55,805 nt of DNA from Xenorhabdus miraniensis (GCF_002632615.1 NZ_NITZ01000008.1:54764-110568), one strand, 5' to 3'; shown: positions 35,182-45,941, counted from the first letter of the stretch. The notes: generated by a model from the letters alone, not told the origin. Translations and numbers: made by a program.

Positions 35182-35454
35182 TTAAATATCCATACGAAGA
35201 TTAGTTTCAATTTCCTCTATTAATGAAGATGGTACTTCATTCTCTTTGGCCAATTTAGGCCAAAGAGAAACACTCTCCTTAACTTCTTCGACCAATTCGT
35301 TAATGTATTTCTTTGTAAAACGTTTGGATATGTTTTCAAAGGAATAGAGATCATCTCTGATGAAATTGTCACGTTTACTATTGAGAGTCATCCAGTGACT
35401 GTTAACCCATTCGCTTCCTGGTTTGTAAAAATGGCGATATGATTTGCCATCTAT
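35182..35454 (-). pseudogene. hipA toxin, 3' remnant
   Basis: The reading frame is open from a TAG at 35455-35457 to the stop at 35182. From about KPGSEWVNSHWMTLNSKRDNF through VKESVSLWPKLAKENEVPSSLIEEI it reads like the extreme C terminus of HipA-family serine/threonine kinases. The kinase core is missing. The matching N-terminal part lies 2.5 kb away at 37917-38194 on the same strand, so hipA was split by the DNA between. Confidence 0.65.
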
Positions 35455-35762
35455 CTAAATAGGTTTTCATAATAGTGATACACTCAATTTATGAGGAGTA
35501 AGGAAGTGAACTACAAATTTGGAATGTTATTTAGCTAATTTTACTTGTTAAAGTATACATAGATTATTTAATCTAAATTTAAAAATAAAAATCCAAAAAA
35601 AACATACTATAGTAGCTTAAAATATAATCATTTAAATATTCACGTTTGACAAAATAAAACACTACAAGTTAATCTAATTTTAAAATATTATAAATATCAT
35701 TGACAAAGCAAATAATTATTTTGTACTTTAATGTGAATAAAAATGCATCAAAGGAAAATGGA
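35455..35762. other. AT-rich upstream region of the hcp cassette
   Basis: No gene is seen in these 308 bases, apart from a possible 15-codon ORF with a strong ribosome-binding site at 35491-35538. Two perfect TTGACA hexamers (35646-35651 and 35700-35705) face hcp, but their -10 partners are weak (TAATCT, TACTTT). The composition is far more AT-rich than the flanking thi or mal genes, suggesting acquired DNA with the left insertion edge inside it. Confidence 0.5.
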
Positions 35763-36242
35763 ATGGCTAATATTATTTATTTAACAATTAAAGGAAAAAA
35801 ACAAGGTTTAATATCTGCTGGTTGCTCGTCAGAAGATTCAATTGGTAACCTTTGTCAGAGCAATCACGAAAACCAAATATATATCTACGAATTAAATCAT
35901 TCATTATCTAGGGAGCAAAATGTAAATCATTTCCCAATCACAATAAAAAAACCAATAGATAAATCAACTCCATTATTAGGAATGGCAATATCAAACAATG
36001 AAGAATTAGAATGTATATTTGATGTGTACAGAACAGATAATAATGGTGGATTAGTACTTTTTTTTACTATAAAAGCAACAAATGTTACTATAAGCAATAT
36101 TGATATTATTTGCCCTCATTCTCTAACTCATAATGATGCCCAACCACAGGAAAGCGTTTCTTTAAAGTATAAAAGTATAACGTGGCAACATCATATAGCA
36201 GGAACTAGCGGGTATAGTATTTGGGATGATAGGGTTTATTAA
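35763..36242 (+). CDS. hcp: Type VI secretion Hcp-family tube protein (orphan)
   Basis: The 159-residue product from ATG 35763 (site AAGGA) matches enterobacterial Hcp along its whole length: MANIIYLTIKGKKQGLISAGC, LSREQNVNHFPITIKKPIDKSTPLLGMAI, SLKYKSITWQHHIAGTSGYSIWDDRVY. Hcp hexamers stack into the tube expelled by the T6SS, and also carry small effectors in their lumen. No tss, vgrG or sheath gene is present here, so this is an orphan copy. The next gene starts 2 bases after the stop, the arrangement of an Hcp-linked effector. Confidence 0.9.
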   Translation: MANIIYLTIKGKKQGLISAGCSSEDSIGNLCQSNHENQIYIYELNHSLSREQNVNHFPITIKKPIDKSTPLLGMAISNNEELECIFDVYRTDNNGGLVLFFTIKATNVTISNIDIICPHSLTHNDAQPQESVSLKYKSITWQHHIAGTSGYSIWDDRVY

Positions 36243-36244
36243 AC

Positions 36245-37045
36245 ATGGACATATATGCAAATAGAGATAATGATTACTTTGCAACAATGGGGGCACTAAC
36301 TGCCAGAAGTGTCACTGAGGCAGCTTTGAGTGCCTCACTATTTTTAGATAGTTTTATTATAAAACAAAAACTTAAATCGGAAATAAAAAAACTTACCGAC
36401 CATAATTTAAATATAATATTAAGCAAGTCATCCACACAATCATCTAAATTGCAAGCAATACAAGATCTAAAAAAAGAAAAATTATATTTATCCCAACAAG
36501 AAAGTATCATAAGAAATAATATACTCCAGAAGTACGCTGTTATAGAAATTAAGAAAGAGCTTGATTTTTTTACTTATGTTTTAAAAGGTATTGGCTTGGT
36601 TGCTGGAGGGATCCAGCTAATTACAGGTGTTGCTATGGTAACAACTACAAGTCAAACAGCGGTTGGTTATGTTGCAGGTTCAGCACTCATAGTTCATGGT
36701 ATGGGTAATATAGAAGAAAATTTAATATCATTATTAAATAATGATGCTGACTATAAAGGACATCTAAGAAAAGGATATGAACATGCTTTTGCATTTATAG
36801 GATCAGATAAAAGAACTGCCAATTTGGTTTACGGTGGTGTAGATATTGCTCTGTCTGGCTATGGTGTATTTAGAAATGTGTTAAAACCTGAAGCATGGCG
36901 ATTATTTAATTATATAAAAGATGATTATATCGCCAGCTATAAACTAATGGGTGGTTATGCTCTTACATTTGAAATATTAGCTGATGGGGTAACATTAAAA
37001 TCAACCTACGATTCTTATAATGATCCTCAAGACAGCAAAAAATAA
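36245..37045 (+). CDS. Putative DUF4225-like T6SS effector
   Basis: A 266-residue protein with no signal peptide. Residues 1-105 are mostly helical and charged. Residues 111-152 are hydrophobic and glycine-rich (VLKGIGLVAGGIQLITGVAM, GYVAGSALIVHG), able to form a membrane hairpin. The rest contains YEHAFAFIGSDKRTANLVYGGVDIALSGYGVFRNVLKPEAWRLF, which recalls from memory the DUF4225 family. No nuclease or protease motif is visible. The 2-base spacing from hcp and the convergent membrane gene suggest an Hcp-delivered, perhaps membrane-acting, toxin. That function is an inference. Confidence 0.6.
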   Translation: MDIYANRDNDYFATMGALTARSVTEAALSASLFLDSFIIKQKLKSEIKKLTDHNLNIILSKSSTQSSKLQAIQDLKKEKLYLSQQESIIRNNILQKYAVIEIKKELDFFTYVLKGIGLVAGGIQLITGVAMVTTTSQTAVGYVAGSALIVHGMGNIEENLISLLNNDADYKGHLRKGYEHAFAFIGSDKRTANLVYGGVDIALSGYGVFRNVLKPEAWRLFNYIKDDYIASYKLMGGYALTFEILADGVTLKSTYDSYNDPQDSKK

Positions 37046-37048
37046 TAT

Positions 37049-37372
37049 TTATTCGCGTTTATATTTCCTCATAAATATAAACGCCCTATAGGATAACCTA
37101 AATGATAGCATAAATAAAGTAGGTGGGATTGTAATAATAATAGCTATGATAAAACCGATAACATTAACATCTCCCGCGATTAAAAATAAAAAAGCAAACC
37201 CCCAAAAAATCAAAGTGTTAATAAATATTAATTTATAAAACCGTCTTTCTAAATCAATTAGGTTATCTATAAATGTAGTGCCGTCTCTTTTATTTATAGA
37301 TCTCAGTAAGCTAATATCATCAGAAGTAAATCCACTTTTTATCATTAATTTTTCTATGTTTTCATTAATCAT
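37049..37372 (-). CDS. Small two-helix membrane protein, candidate immunity
   Basis: A 107-residue protein with a charged N terminus (about 1-46), two membrane helices (about 48-67 and 71-90) and a basic tail FMRKYKRE. I do not recognise a family. GGAG lies 7 bases before the ATG. It converges on the putative effector with 3 bases between the stops. Small membrane proteins beside membrane-acting T6SS effectors are commonly immunity proteins; the assignment here is contextual only. Confidence 0.5.
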   Translation of the reverse strand: MINENIEKLMIKSGFTSDDISLLRSINKRDGTTFIDNLIDLERRFYKLIFINTLIFWGFAFLFLIAGDVNVIGFIIAIIITIPPTLFMLSFRLSYRAFIFMRKYKRE

Positions 37373-37391
37373 TTCATGACTCCTTTTTTAT

Positions 37392-37562
37392 TTATTTCCG
37401 ACTCTTCTTCAACTTTTCATAACCATTCGTGATTATATTTAATTTTTCCTCTAGCTGTTCAGTCTTTTGATAAGTAACAGCAACAACATTGTAATGCTTA
37501 TCTAGCCCAGAACTAAAGAATAACTTTACACTAAGGGCGGTCACTACAACAACAGCCCCTAG
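37392..37562 (-). pseudogene. Truncated membrane protein gene, 3' remnant
   Basis: Read on the minus strand, a frame runs 56 codons to the TAA at 37392-37394. It gives a hydrophobic helix (GAVVVVTALSVKLFFSSGLD) followed by a coiled-coil-like TEQLEEKLNIITNGYEKLKKSRK. There is no start codon; the frame is cut at 37563-37565 exactly where the thiH-like copy begins. It lies 19 bases upstream of the candidate immunity gene on the same strand, so it looks like the broken first gene of that unit. Confidence 0.5.
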
Positions 37563-37579
37563 TTAATTGTCACCCCAAA

Positions 37580-37916
37580 TAAAATAATTATCTCCCCAAA
37601 TAATTATCCCAATCCTTCCAAACAGGTTGTAAACCTGATTTGACCAAGGCTTCGGCAACCTGAAAAACAGAGCGATTGTCGTGAGGAGCGAATTGCTCTA
37701 GCTCGTGATGACCATCAGCATAGCCGCCGGGCTGGGTTTTGGAGCCGGCACTGATGTTATTAATAGCGAGTGGTACAACGTGATCGCGGAAGTAGGGAGA
37801 TTCACGGGTAGAGAGGGAAAACTCTACATCCGGTGCCAACAGACGGAACGCGCAGATGAGTAGTTGTGGGAAGGAGATGGAATAGCGACTTTTCCAAAAC
37901 TGTTTTTGCAGGAAAA
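37580..37916 (-). pseudogene. Partial duplicate of the thiH 3' end
   Basis: This segment repeats the end of thiH plus a few flanking bases (compare 38865-39266). Over the first 280 or so bases I count about five differences, roughly 98% identity. It lacks a block of about 65 bp that encodes [16 protein letters not shown] in thiH. It has no start of its own and carries none of the radical-SAM cysteines. It joins hipA DNA at about 37916 and the truncated membrane gene at about 37560-37580. Confidence 0.85.
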
Positions 37917-38194
37917 TTGGCGATCCAAGCATTAAGAACTGCATTACCAAAATCATCGGGGAGAGAATCGGCGATCATGCTTGGTAAGCCACGAAAAGTG
38001 TCATAATTTAAATTAGAAAACGTGAATACTTTACCTGGCCTTGCTTGTTTAATTGGCATTTTCAATGGGGCAAGGTCTAGTCCCCTTTTGATAAAGGTAC
38101 GCTCATATTCAAATGATCCGATGCCTTTTTCTGTGTCAAAGGCTATGGCACCGACATCTATATCTTGGTATTTGATTCTAATGGATTCATTCAC
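37917..38194 (-). pseudogene. hipA toxin, 5' remnant
   Basis: From GTG 38194, overlapping the hipB stop (GTGA), about 92 codons encode a HipA N-terminal subdomain: GIGSFEYERTFIKRGLDLAPLKMP and YDTFRGLPSMIADSLPDDFGNAVLNAWIAN. The frame then runs out of phase into thiH-derived sequence. HipA proteins are about 430 residues and phosphorylate glutamyl-tRNA synthetase; the kinase core is absent, so no active toxin is expected. Confidence 0.8.
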
Positions 38195-38532
38195 CAGCTT
38201 GCCTCCTTATTAAGAGTGTACTCATCTTCTTGTTCTCCTGATGCTCTCTGACGTATATGGCCCTGCATTTTCGCGAGCTGGATGGGTGATGGAGGCTGTG
38301 GAGGAATGAAAATATCGAGTTGTTCTGTCAGATCGAGCGCATTCAGGATAAGCAGTATTGTTTCAAGGGAGGCATTCCCTTTCTCTGCATTACCAATGGC
38401 TCGACGGGTAATCCCTATAGCGTCAGCTAGCGTTTGTTGCTTAATATTTTTGTTGAGACGAGCTTGGCGTAGTCGGTATCCCAACTCTTCCTGCTGGTTT
38501 TTAATTTGATTGAAAGGAACATTTTTTATCAT
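38191..38532 (-). CDS. HipB-like XRE-family antitoxin/repressor
   Basis: A 113-residue helix-turn-helix protein; the HTH spans about residues 19-70 (RLRQARLNKNIKQQTLADAIGITRRAIGNAEKGNASLETILLIL). HipB dimers bind operators upstream of hipBA and neutralise the HipA kinase. The gene appears intact, with GGAGGAG-type site upstream, and overlaps the hipA remnant by 4 bp. With hipA broken it may survive as an orphan repressor of its own promoter. Confidence 0.8.
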   Translation of the reverse strand: MIKNVPFNQIKNQQEELGYRLRQARLNKNIKQQTLADAIGITRRAIGNAEKGNASLETILLILNALDLTEQLDIFIPPQPPSPIQLAKMQGHIRQRASGEQEDEYTLNKEASW

Positions 38533-38548
38533 CTGAAAGCTCCTCCTC

Positions 38549-38637
38549 TATCTGATTTTTACAAGGTCAGATAAATGAAACAAATTCACAGTAGTATGAT
38601 AGCTCTCATTATAACCATGTTTCATTAGGTGCGTAAA
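38549..38637 (-). promoter_or_regulatory. hipB promoter with inverted-repeat operators
   Basis: On the minus strand TATAAT at 38613-38608 pairs with a -35-like TTTACG at 38637-38632 (18 bp apart). Two dyads flank the start region: ATGAAAC (38575-38581) with GTTTCAT (38619-38625), centres 44 bp apart, and TATCTGA-N11-TCAGATA (38549-38573). These are candidate HipB operators. The rest of the gap to 38872 is AT-rich and shows no gene. Confidence 0.5.
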
Positions 38638-38872
38638 TTTGCACATTGTTTTTATTTTTGCTGTTTATGTGTATTTATTTATACATTATTTGGCTTTATT
38701 TTTCTGCCTTATTATTAATATTAATGTGCTTTTTTATGCTCATTAATGGGTTTTTTGCTTATTATGGTTATATTTTTACACATTATTAAAGATAGATGCC
38801 ACGTTTGTAGCATCCTCAAGTTACAGGCTATATCAAGTAGCGGTAGCACTAATTAACTGTTATCTAAAATAA

Positions 38873-40012
38873 TTATCTCCCCAAATAATTATCCCAATCC
38901 TTCCAAACAGGTTGTAAACCTGATTTGACCAAGGCTTCGGCAACCTGAAAAACAGAGCGATTGTCGTGAGGAGCGAATTGCTCCAGCTCGTGATGACCAT
39001 CAGCATAGCCGCCGGGCTGGGTTTTGGAGCCGGCACTGATGTTATTAATAGCGAGTGGTACAACGTGATCGCGGAAGTAGGGAGATTCACGGGTAGAGAG
39101 AGAAAGCTCTACATCCGGTGCCAGCAGACGGAACGCGCAAATGAGTTGTACCAATTCAGCTTCATTCATCAAAGAGGCTGGCTCAATGCCGCCCGCACAG
39201 GGACGCAGTCGTGGAAAAGAGATGGAATAACGGCTTTTCCAGAACTGTTTTTGCAGGAAAAAGAGGTGTTCCGCTACCATATAGCAGTCGGTTCGCCAAT
39301 TGTGAGATAGCCCAATCAATGCACCTAGCCCGATTTTGTCGATACCTGCCCGCCCAAGGCGTTCCGGTGTTTCTAATCGCCAGTGGAAATCCTGCTTTTT
39401 GCCTTTCAAATGATGTAATTGATAACTGGGTTGATGGTAGGTTTCCTGATAAACCATCACGCCATCCAAACCGAGTGTTTTTAGTTCAGCGTATTCCTCT
39501 TGCGCCAGTGGCTGGACTTCCATTGAAACTGAACTGAAATGGCGGCGGATCAGAGGAAGGTAGCGGCGAAAATAATCCATGCCTACTTTATTCTGATGTT
39601 CCCCCGTTACCAGCAAGATATGCTCAAATCCCAGTTTTTTCAGTGCAAGGCATTCCGCTTCAATTTCCTGTTCATTGAGTGTCTTGCGCTTAATGTGATT
39701 ACTCATAGAGAAACCACAATAGGTGCAGTCGTTGGCGCACAGATTGGAAAGATAAAGTGGGATGAAAAATCCCACGGTATTGCCAAAACGCTGTCGGGTT
39801 AGTTGCTGTGCGCGTTGAGCGAGTGATTCAAGATAAGGCAGAGCCGCCGGGGAAAGCAAAGCCATAAAATCATCCAGCGTTAAGTGATCGCTGGTTAGCG
39901 CATGTTCAATGTCCCGCGATGTTTTACTGTTAATGCGCAGGGTGAGGTCATCCCAGTCCAATTGTTGCCAGTGTTGACGAAACGTATTGTGGCGAAATGT
40001 ACTGTTTGTCAT
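38873..40012 (-). CDS. thiH: 2-iminoacetate synthase ThiH
   Basis: A 379-residue radical-SAM enzyme that cleaves tyrosine to p-cresol and dehydroglycine (2-iminoacetate) for the thiazole ring. The 4Fe-4S cysteines are C92, C96 and C99 ([11 protein letters not shown]). Length equals E. coli ThiH (377), and the C terminus KDWDNYLGR is present. It overlaps thiG by 4 bp and is the last gene of thiCEFSGH. Its 3' third is partly duplicated at 37580-37916. Confidence 0.95.
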   Translation of the reverse strand: MTNSTFRHNTFRQHWQQLDWDDLTLRINSKTSRDIEHALTSDHLTLDDFMALLSPAALPYLESLAQRAQQLTRQRFGNTVGFFIPLYLSNLCANDCTYCGFSMSNHIKRKTLNEQEIEAECLALKKLGFEHILLVTGEHQNKVGMDYFRRYLPLIRRHFSSVSMEVQPLAQEEYAELKTLGLDGVMVYQETYHQPSYQLHHLKGKKQDFHWRLETPERLGRAGIDKIGLGALIGLSHNWRTDCYMVAEHLFFLQKQFWKSRYSISFPRLRPCAGGIEPASLMNEAELVQLICAFRLLAPDVELSLSTRESPYFRDHVVPLAINNISAGSKTQPGGYADGHHELEQFAPHDNRSVFQVAEALVKSGLQPVWKDWDNYLGR

Positions 40013-40776
40013 AACGCCCCCAGAAACTCGGTGAGAGGGCTGGAAGCCTCTGCATGGGATTTCTGGCTTGCTACACCGGCCTGATGTGAAAGTTCGCCTG
40101 CTTCAATGGCGGTTTTGAATGCCTGAGCCATTTTGACAGGGTTGCGGGCAACAGCGATGGCGGTATTGACCAGTACGGCATCTGCCCCCATTTCGATGGC
40201 TGCCAGTGCATGGCTGGGAGCACCGATCCCTGCGTCCACAACAACGGGCACATTGGCTTGTTCGATGATGATTTGCAGAAAGTCACGCGTCAGTAACCCT
40301 TTATTTGAGCCGATGGGAGCCCCTAATGGCATGACAGCCGCGCAGCCGACTTCTTCCAACCTCCGGCACAGAACCGGATCAGCGCCGCAATAAGGCAGGA
40401 CGACAAACCCTTCTTTCACTAGCTGTTCTGCGCCTTTCAGGGTTTCAATCGGATCAGGTAGTAAATATTTTACGTCGGGGTGGATCTCCAGTTTAATCCA
40501 GTGCGTTCCCAGTGCTTCCCGTGCAAGGTGAGCGGCAAATATGGCTTCTTCCGCCGTTTTTGCTCCAGAAGTATTGGGGAGTAGTTTAACGCCCAACTGT
40601 TGCAAGGGCGCGAGAATACCATCGTCATTCCCATGGAGATCAATGCGCTTCATCGCCATTGTGACTAATTGGCTGCCTGAGGCCCGAATTGCCTCGATCA
40701 TTAATCCGGCATTGGCAAATTTGCCTGTGCCGGTAAATAGACGGGAGTCGAAGGTGGTATCAGCAATCTTTAACAT
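40009..40776 (-). CDS. thiG: Thiazole synthase ThiG
   Basis: A 255-residue TIM-barrel enzyme that builds the thiazole phosphate from deoxyxylulose-5-phosphate, ThiS thiocarboxylate and dehydroglycine. The Schiff-base lysine is K95 in [10 protein letters not shown]. Barrel landmarks are [32 protein letters not shown] and [31 protein letters not shown]. It forms a complex with ThiH. The ribosome-binding site GGAGG lies in a duplicated copy of the thiS tail. Confidence 0.96.
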   Translation of the reverse strand: MLKIADTTFDSRLFTGTGKFANAGLMIEAIRASGSQLVTMAMKRIDLHGNDDGILAPLQQLGVKLLPNTSGAKTAEEAIFAAHLAREALGTHWIKLEIHPDVKYLLPDPIETLKGAEQLVKEGFVVLPYCGADPVLCRRLEEVGCAAVMPLGAPIGSNKGLLTRDFLQIIIEQANVPVVVDAGIGAPSHALAAIEMGADAVLVNTAIAVARNPVKMAQAFKTAIEAGELSHQAGVASQKSHAEASSPLTEFLGAL

Positions 40777-40777
40777 A

Positions 40778-40809
40778 ATTAGCCTCCAGCAATATTAGCC
40801 ACCAGCAAT
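40778..40809. repeat. 16-bp tandem duplication at the thiS/thiG junction
   Basis: attagcctccagcaat (40778-40793) and attagccaccagcaat (40794-40809) differ by one base. On the minus strand the inner copy encodes the IAGG-stop end of thiS and the other, beyond the stop, repeats it and provides GGAGG for thiG. Confidence 0.9.
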
Positions 40810-40995
40810 GGCCTGAAACAGCAAGATGTTGTCCCCGTCATTCACCTGATGGGTATACCATTCTGAGCGTGGAATGATGGTTTGATTGATAGCCAATGCG
40901 GTGCCGGATTGAGTGCGCTGGATATGTTCCAGCAACTGTTGCACCGTCATGGGAGCACTGAGTGTCATCATCTGATCGTTAACGATAATGTTCAT
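40795..40995 (-). CDS. thiS: Sulfur carrier protein ThiS
   Basis: A 66-residue ubiquitin-like protein ending in the essential FQAIAGG. ThiF adenylates the C-terminal glycine, which becomes a thiocarboxylate that donates sulfur to ThiG. Its start overlaps the end of thiF by 4 bp (ATGA), indicating translational coupling. Length and the NDGDNILLF strand are normal for the family. Confidence 0.95.
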   Translation of the reverse strand: MNIIVNDQMMTLSAPMTVQQLLEHIQRTQSGTALAINQTIIPRSEWYTHQVNDGDNILLFQAIAGG

Positions 40996-41809
40996 ACGAC
41001 TTCTTTTCCTGCCCGTTTTTTATCGATATTGACGTTTTCACTAATAGCTTTTTCGATATCGATTTTTTCGATAACTGAGTTGCAAACCGGACACTGTGGT
41101 GAGCGAGTCAGTTGTAACGTACTCCAGCTCTGTTGCTTACCATCAAACAGCCGGAGTTTCCCACTCAAAGGAGAGGGAATTCCTGCCAGCATTTTTATCG
41201 CTTCCAATGATTGCAATGTCCCAATGACACCAACGATTGGGCCTAATATCCCCGCGGTTCTGCAATTGCGTTGGGGTTCTTCTTGATCAGGATAGAGACA
41301 GGCATAACATCCATGTTGATAAGGAAATTCGAAAACCATGAGTTGCCCACTGAAACCGATCGCACTGCCGCTGATTAGCGGCTTGTTTTCAGCAATACAG
41401 GCGGCATTGATGGCATGGCGGGTTGCCATGTTATCACTGCAATCCAGTACCAAATCGATCCGGCTGACAATATTCGCCAAAGATTCACGATCTTGCCGTT
41501 CGGTGAGGTCGGTGATATTGATCTGTGGGTTTAAATCAGCCAGTTGTTTTGCTGCTGATTGGGCTTTGTTGGCAGGGATATCTGCTGTGCGGTAGATAAT
41601 TTGGCGTTGCAGGTTCGAGATATGCAGCGTGTCATCATCTGCAAGATAAAGATTCCCTACGCCGGCGGCGGCGAGATAGAGCGCTGCGGGTGAACCTAAA
41701 CCACCCAGACCGACAATCAGCACCTTACTGGCTTTTAATTTTTCCTGACCTTCAGGGCCAATATCTTCCAGAAGTAATTGACGGCTGTAACGCATAAATT
41801 CTTGATCGT

Positions 41810-41816
<7 letters not shown>
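40992..41816 (-). CDS. thiF: ThiS adenylyltransferase ThiF
   Basis: A 274-residue E1-like enzyme that adenylates ThiS. The nucleotide loop is VGLGGLGSP (G36-G41), followed by the [18 protein letters not shown] helix region. A zinc site is formed by the pairs CYAC and CPVC, and the conserved NCRTAG holds the cysteine that links to ThiS. The C-terminal 25 residues ([24 protein letters not shown]) go beyond the E. coli protein and are low in complexity. It overlaps thiE by 7 bp. Confidence 0.95.
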
Positions 41817-44459
<2,643 letters not shown>

Positions 44460-44606
44460 TTATCGCCTTTCTCATTACTGAACAGGCTTAAGTTGAGAAA
44501 ATTGCTTGTCTGGAGCTCGCAGGGAGTAATGGTTGATGCTGATTAGTATTTGTACACGCTATTTGTATATTAGATGTACGCTGATACTAACAGCGGAGTG
44601 ATTACT

Positions 44607-44714
44607 CTTGTTCCCTTCGCGGGTATTAGCCCGATCAGGTTCTGCGGATCCCGAATTAACGGTCTCAGCCTGTGTCCATCGTGATATACGTTGAACGCTA
44701 GGCACTCCGACAAG
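44607..44714 (-). ncRNA. TPP riboswitch (THI element)
   Basis: Read on the minus strand, the region shows the full TPP aptamer: P1 CTTGT/ACAAG (44714-44710 with 44611-44607), the conserved GGCTGAGA, CCCGAATTAACGG-side arm, GAACCTGATC and GGGCTAATACCCGCGAAGGGAA. It lies 166 bases before the thiC start. TPP binding is known to repress thiC expression in enterobacteria. A cggagtg/cactccg pair (44703-44709 with 44594-44600) may be part of an alternative fold. Confidence 0.96.
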
Positions 44715-44729
44715 AAAAAAACACCCCAG

Positions 44730-44757
44730 AGTATAAAGGGGATTGTGAAAACTACAA
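44730..44757 (-). promoter_or_regulatory. Likely thiC promoter
   Basis: On the minus strand TTGTAG (44757-44752) and TATACT (44735-44730) are 16 bp apart, starting transcription just ahead of the TPP aptamer. Confidence 0.5.
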
Positions 44758-44782
44758 CCTAAAACTTGTACTCTAAGTGAGA

Positions 44783-45030
44783 TTAAAATCCAATTGTAAT
44801 CCCTGAGTTCAGCCCTGTACCACTTTGAGTGTCATACGTCATGGCAACTTTTATTTGAATATGTGGGCTAATGGTAAAAATAGAACCCACAGCTCCCGCG
44901 GCTTGCCCACGGTATGAGGCGATACCAAAACCAACTGAGAGTTTATTGCTATTTTTTGATGGAATGGCGGTTGTTGCCATTGCAGCAGAAATACCTGCCC
45001 CTAGTTTAAGGCCAGTGTTGAGAGGGAAAG
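44783..45030 (-). pseudogene. Trimeric autotransporter (YadA-like) anchor remnant
   Basis: The last 80 residues of this frame resemble a YadA-type C-terminal membrane anchor: GLKLGAGISAAMATTAIP, SVGFGIASYRGQAAGAVGSIFTISPHIQIKVAMTYDTQSG and a terminal SGITIGF with the C-terminal Phe of outer-membrane barrels. The stalk and head are absent, and further upstream the frame runs antisense into nudC. It is most likely the stump of a deleted adhesin. It lies where E. coli has rsd. Confidence 0.6.
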
Positions 45031-45145
45031 TTAATATAACAAGATTAAAGACGAAATAAGATAAAAAGGAGTATGCTTCATTTGTGTTGATTTTGAACAA
45101 GATATAATGGAAATCATCATACAACCTATGACGGAACAGAGACAA

Positions 45146-45916
45146 ATGACGCAACAAAAACTGACAGGTACAGAACGGGGCTGGTGGATTGTCAGTCTTG
45201 AGAATCAGGTTTGGCTCCCACAGGGAGAGTTACCATCAGGAACGGCTAATCAGTGGTTATTGCAAGGCCATATGGCGCAGCCTATCGGCGAGTGGCAGGG
45301 GGAAACGGTTTGGCTGATTCGCCATAGAATGACTTCAAATATGTCTTCCCCCCGTTTAATTGCTGATCGGGATGCCAAATTATTTCAGATGGTAGGACGC
45401 GGCGTCCAATTGGCCGAGTTTTATCGTTCGCACCGTTATTGCGGTTACTGCGGTCATGATATGCAGCATAGCCAGTACGAATGGGCCTGTTTATGCAGCC
45501 ATTGCGAAGAGCGTTATTATCCACAAATTGCACCCAGTATTATCGTGGGCATCCGTCGTGATGACCATATTTTGTTGGCACAACACCAGCGTCACCGTAA
45601 TGGTATCCATACTGTACTTGCAGGATTTGTTGAAGTGGGGGAAACGCTGGAAGAAGCGGTCCATCGTGAAGTGATGGAAGAGAGTGGCATTAAGATCCGT
45701 AACTTGCGTTATGTTGCTTCCCAACCGTGGCCTTTCCCGAATTCATTAATGACGGGGTTTTTGGCTGATTATGATAGCGGTGAAATCAATCATGACCCCG
45801 TTGAATTGGTCAGTGCAGATTGGTTTCGCTACGATAAGCTTCCCCTTATTCCCGGGCCTGATACGATTGCTCGCCGCCTGATTGAGGATACTGTGGCGTT
45901 GTGTCGTCAGCAGTGA
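45146..45916 (+). CDS. nudC: NAD-capped RNA hydrolase NudC
   Basis: A 256-residue Nudix enzyme that removes NAD caps from RNA and hydrolyses NADH. Four zinc cysteines are C99, C102, C117 and C120 ([15 protein letters not shown]); the Nudix box is [23 protein letters not shown]; the downstream [11 protein letters not shown] motif is typical of this class. The ATG at 45146 gives a length equal to E. coli (257); earlier in-frame ATGs at 45107 and 45128 would add 13 or 6 residues. Confidence 0.93.
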   Translation: MTQQKLTGTERGWWIVSLENQVWLPQGELPSGTANQWLLQGHMAQPIGEWQGETVWLIRHRMTSNMSSPRLIADRDAKLFQMVGRGVQLAEFYRSHRYCGYCGHDMQHSQYEWACLCSHCEERYYPQIAPSIIVGIRRDDHILLAQHQRHRNGIHTVLAGFVEVGETLEEAVHREVMEESGIKIRNLRYVASQPWPFPNSLMTGFLADYDSGEINHDPVELVSADWFRYDKLPLIPGPDTIARRLIEDTVALCRQQ

Positions 45917-45941
45917 TGTTAATTGATCAATGAGTTGTGTA

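Noticed and set aside
35491..35538. 15-codon ORF with a strong ribosome-binding site
   Set aside because: Too short to support as a gene and without a recognisable homologue; noted only as a possible 5' remnant.
35700..35762. Upstream TTG start for hcp adding 21 residues
   Set aside because: All Hcp homologues begin MANIIYLTI; the ATG at 35763 has its own ribosome-binding site.
37588..37956. 122-codon frame as a second functional thiH-like gene
   Set aside because: It is the thiH 3' end only, lacks the radical-SAM cysteines, and its apparent start lies in out-of-frame hipA DNA.
38640..38860. Possible small gene or IS end in the AT-rich stretch after thiH
   Set aside because: No frame of useful length with a ribosome-binding site and no terminal repeats were found.
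45031..45157. Extension of the autotransporter remnant to a start at 45157
   Set aside because: That part runs antisense over the nudC start and does not resemble an adhesin stalk.
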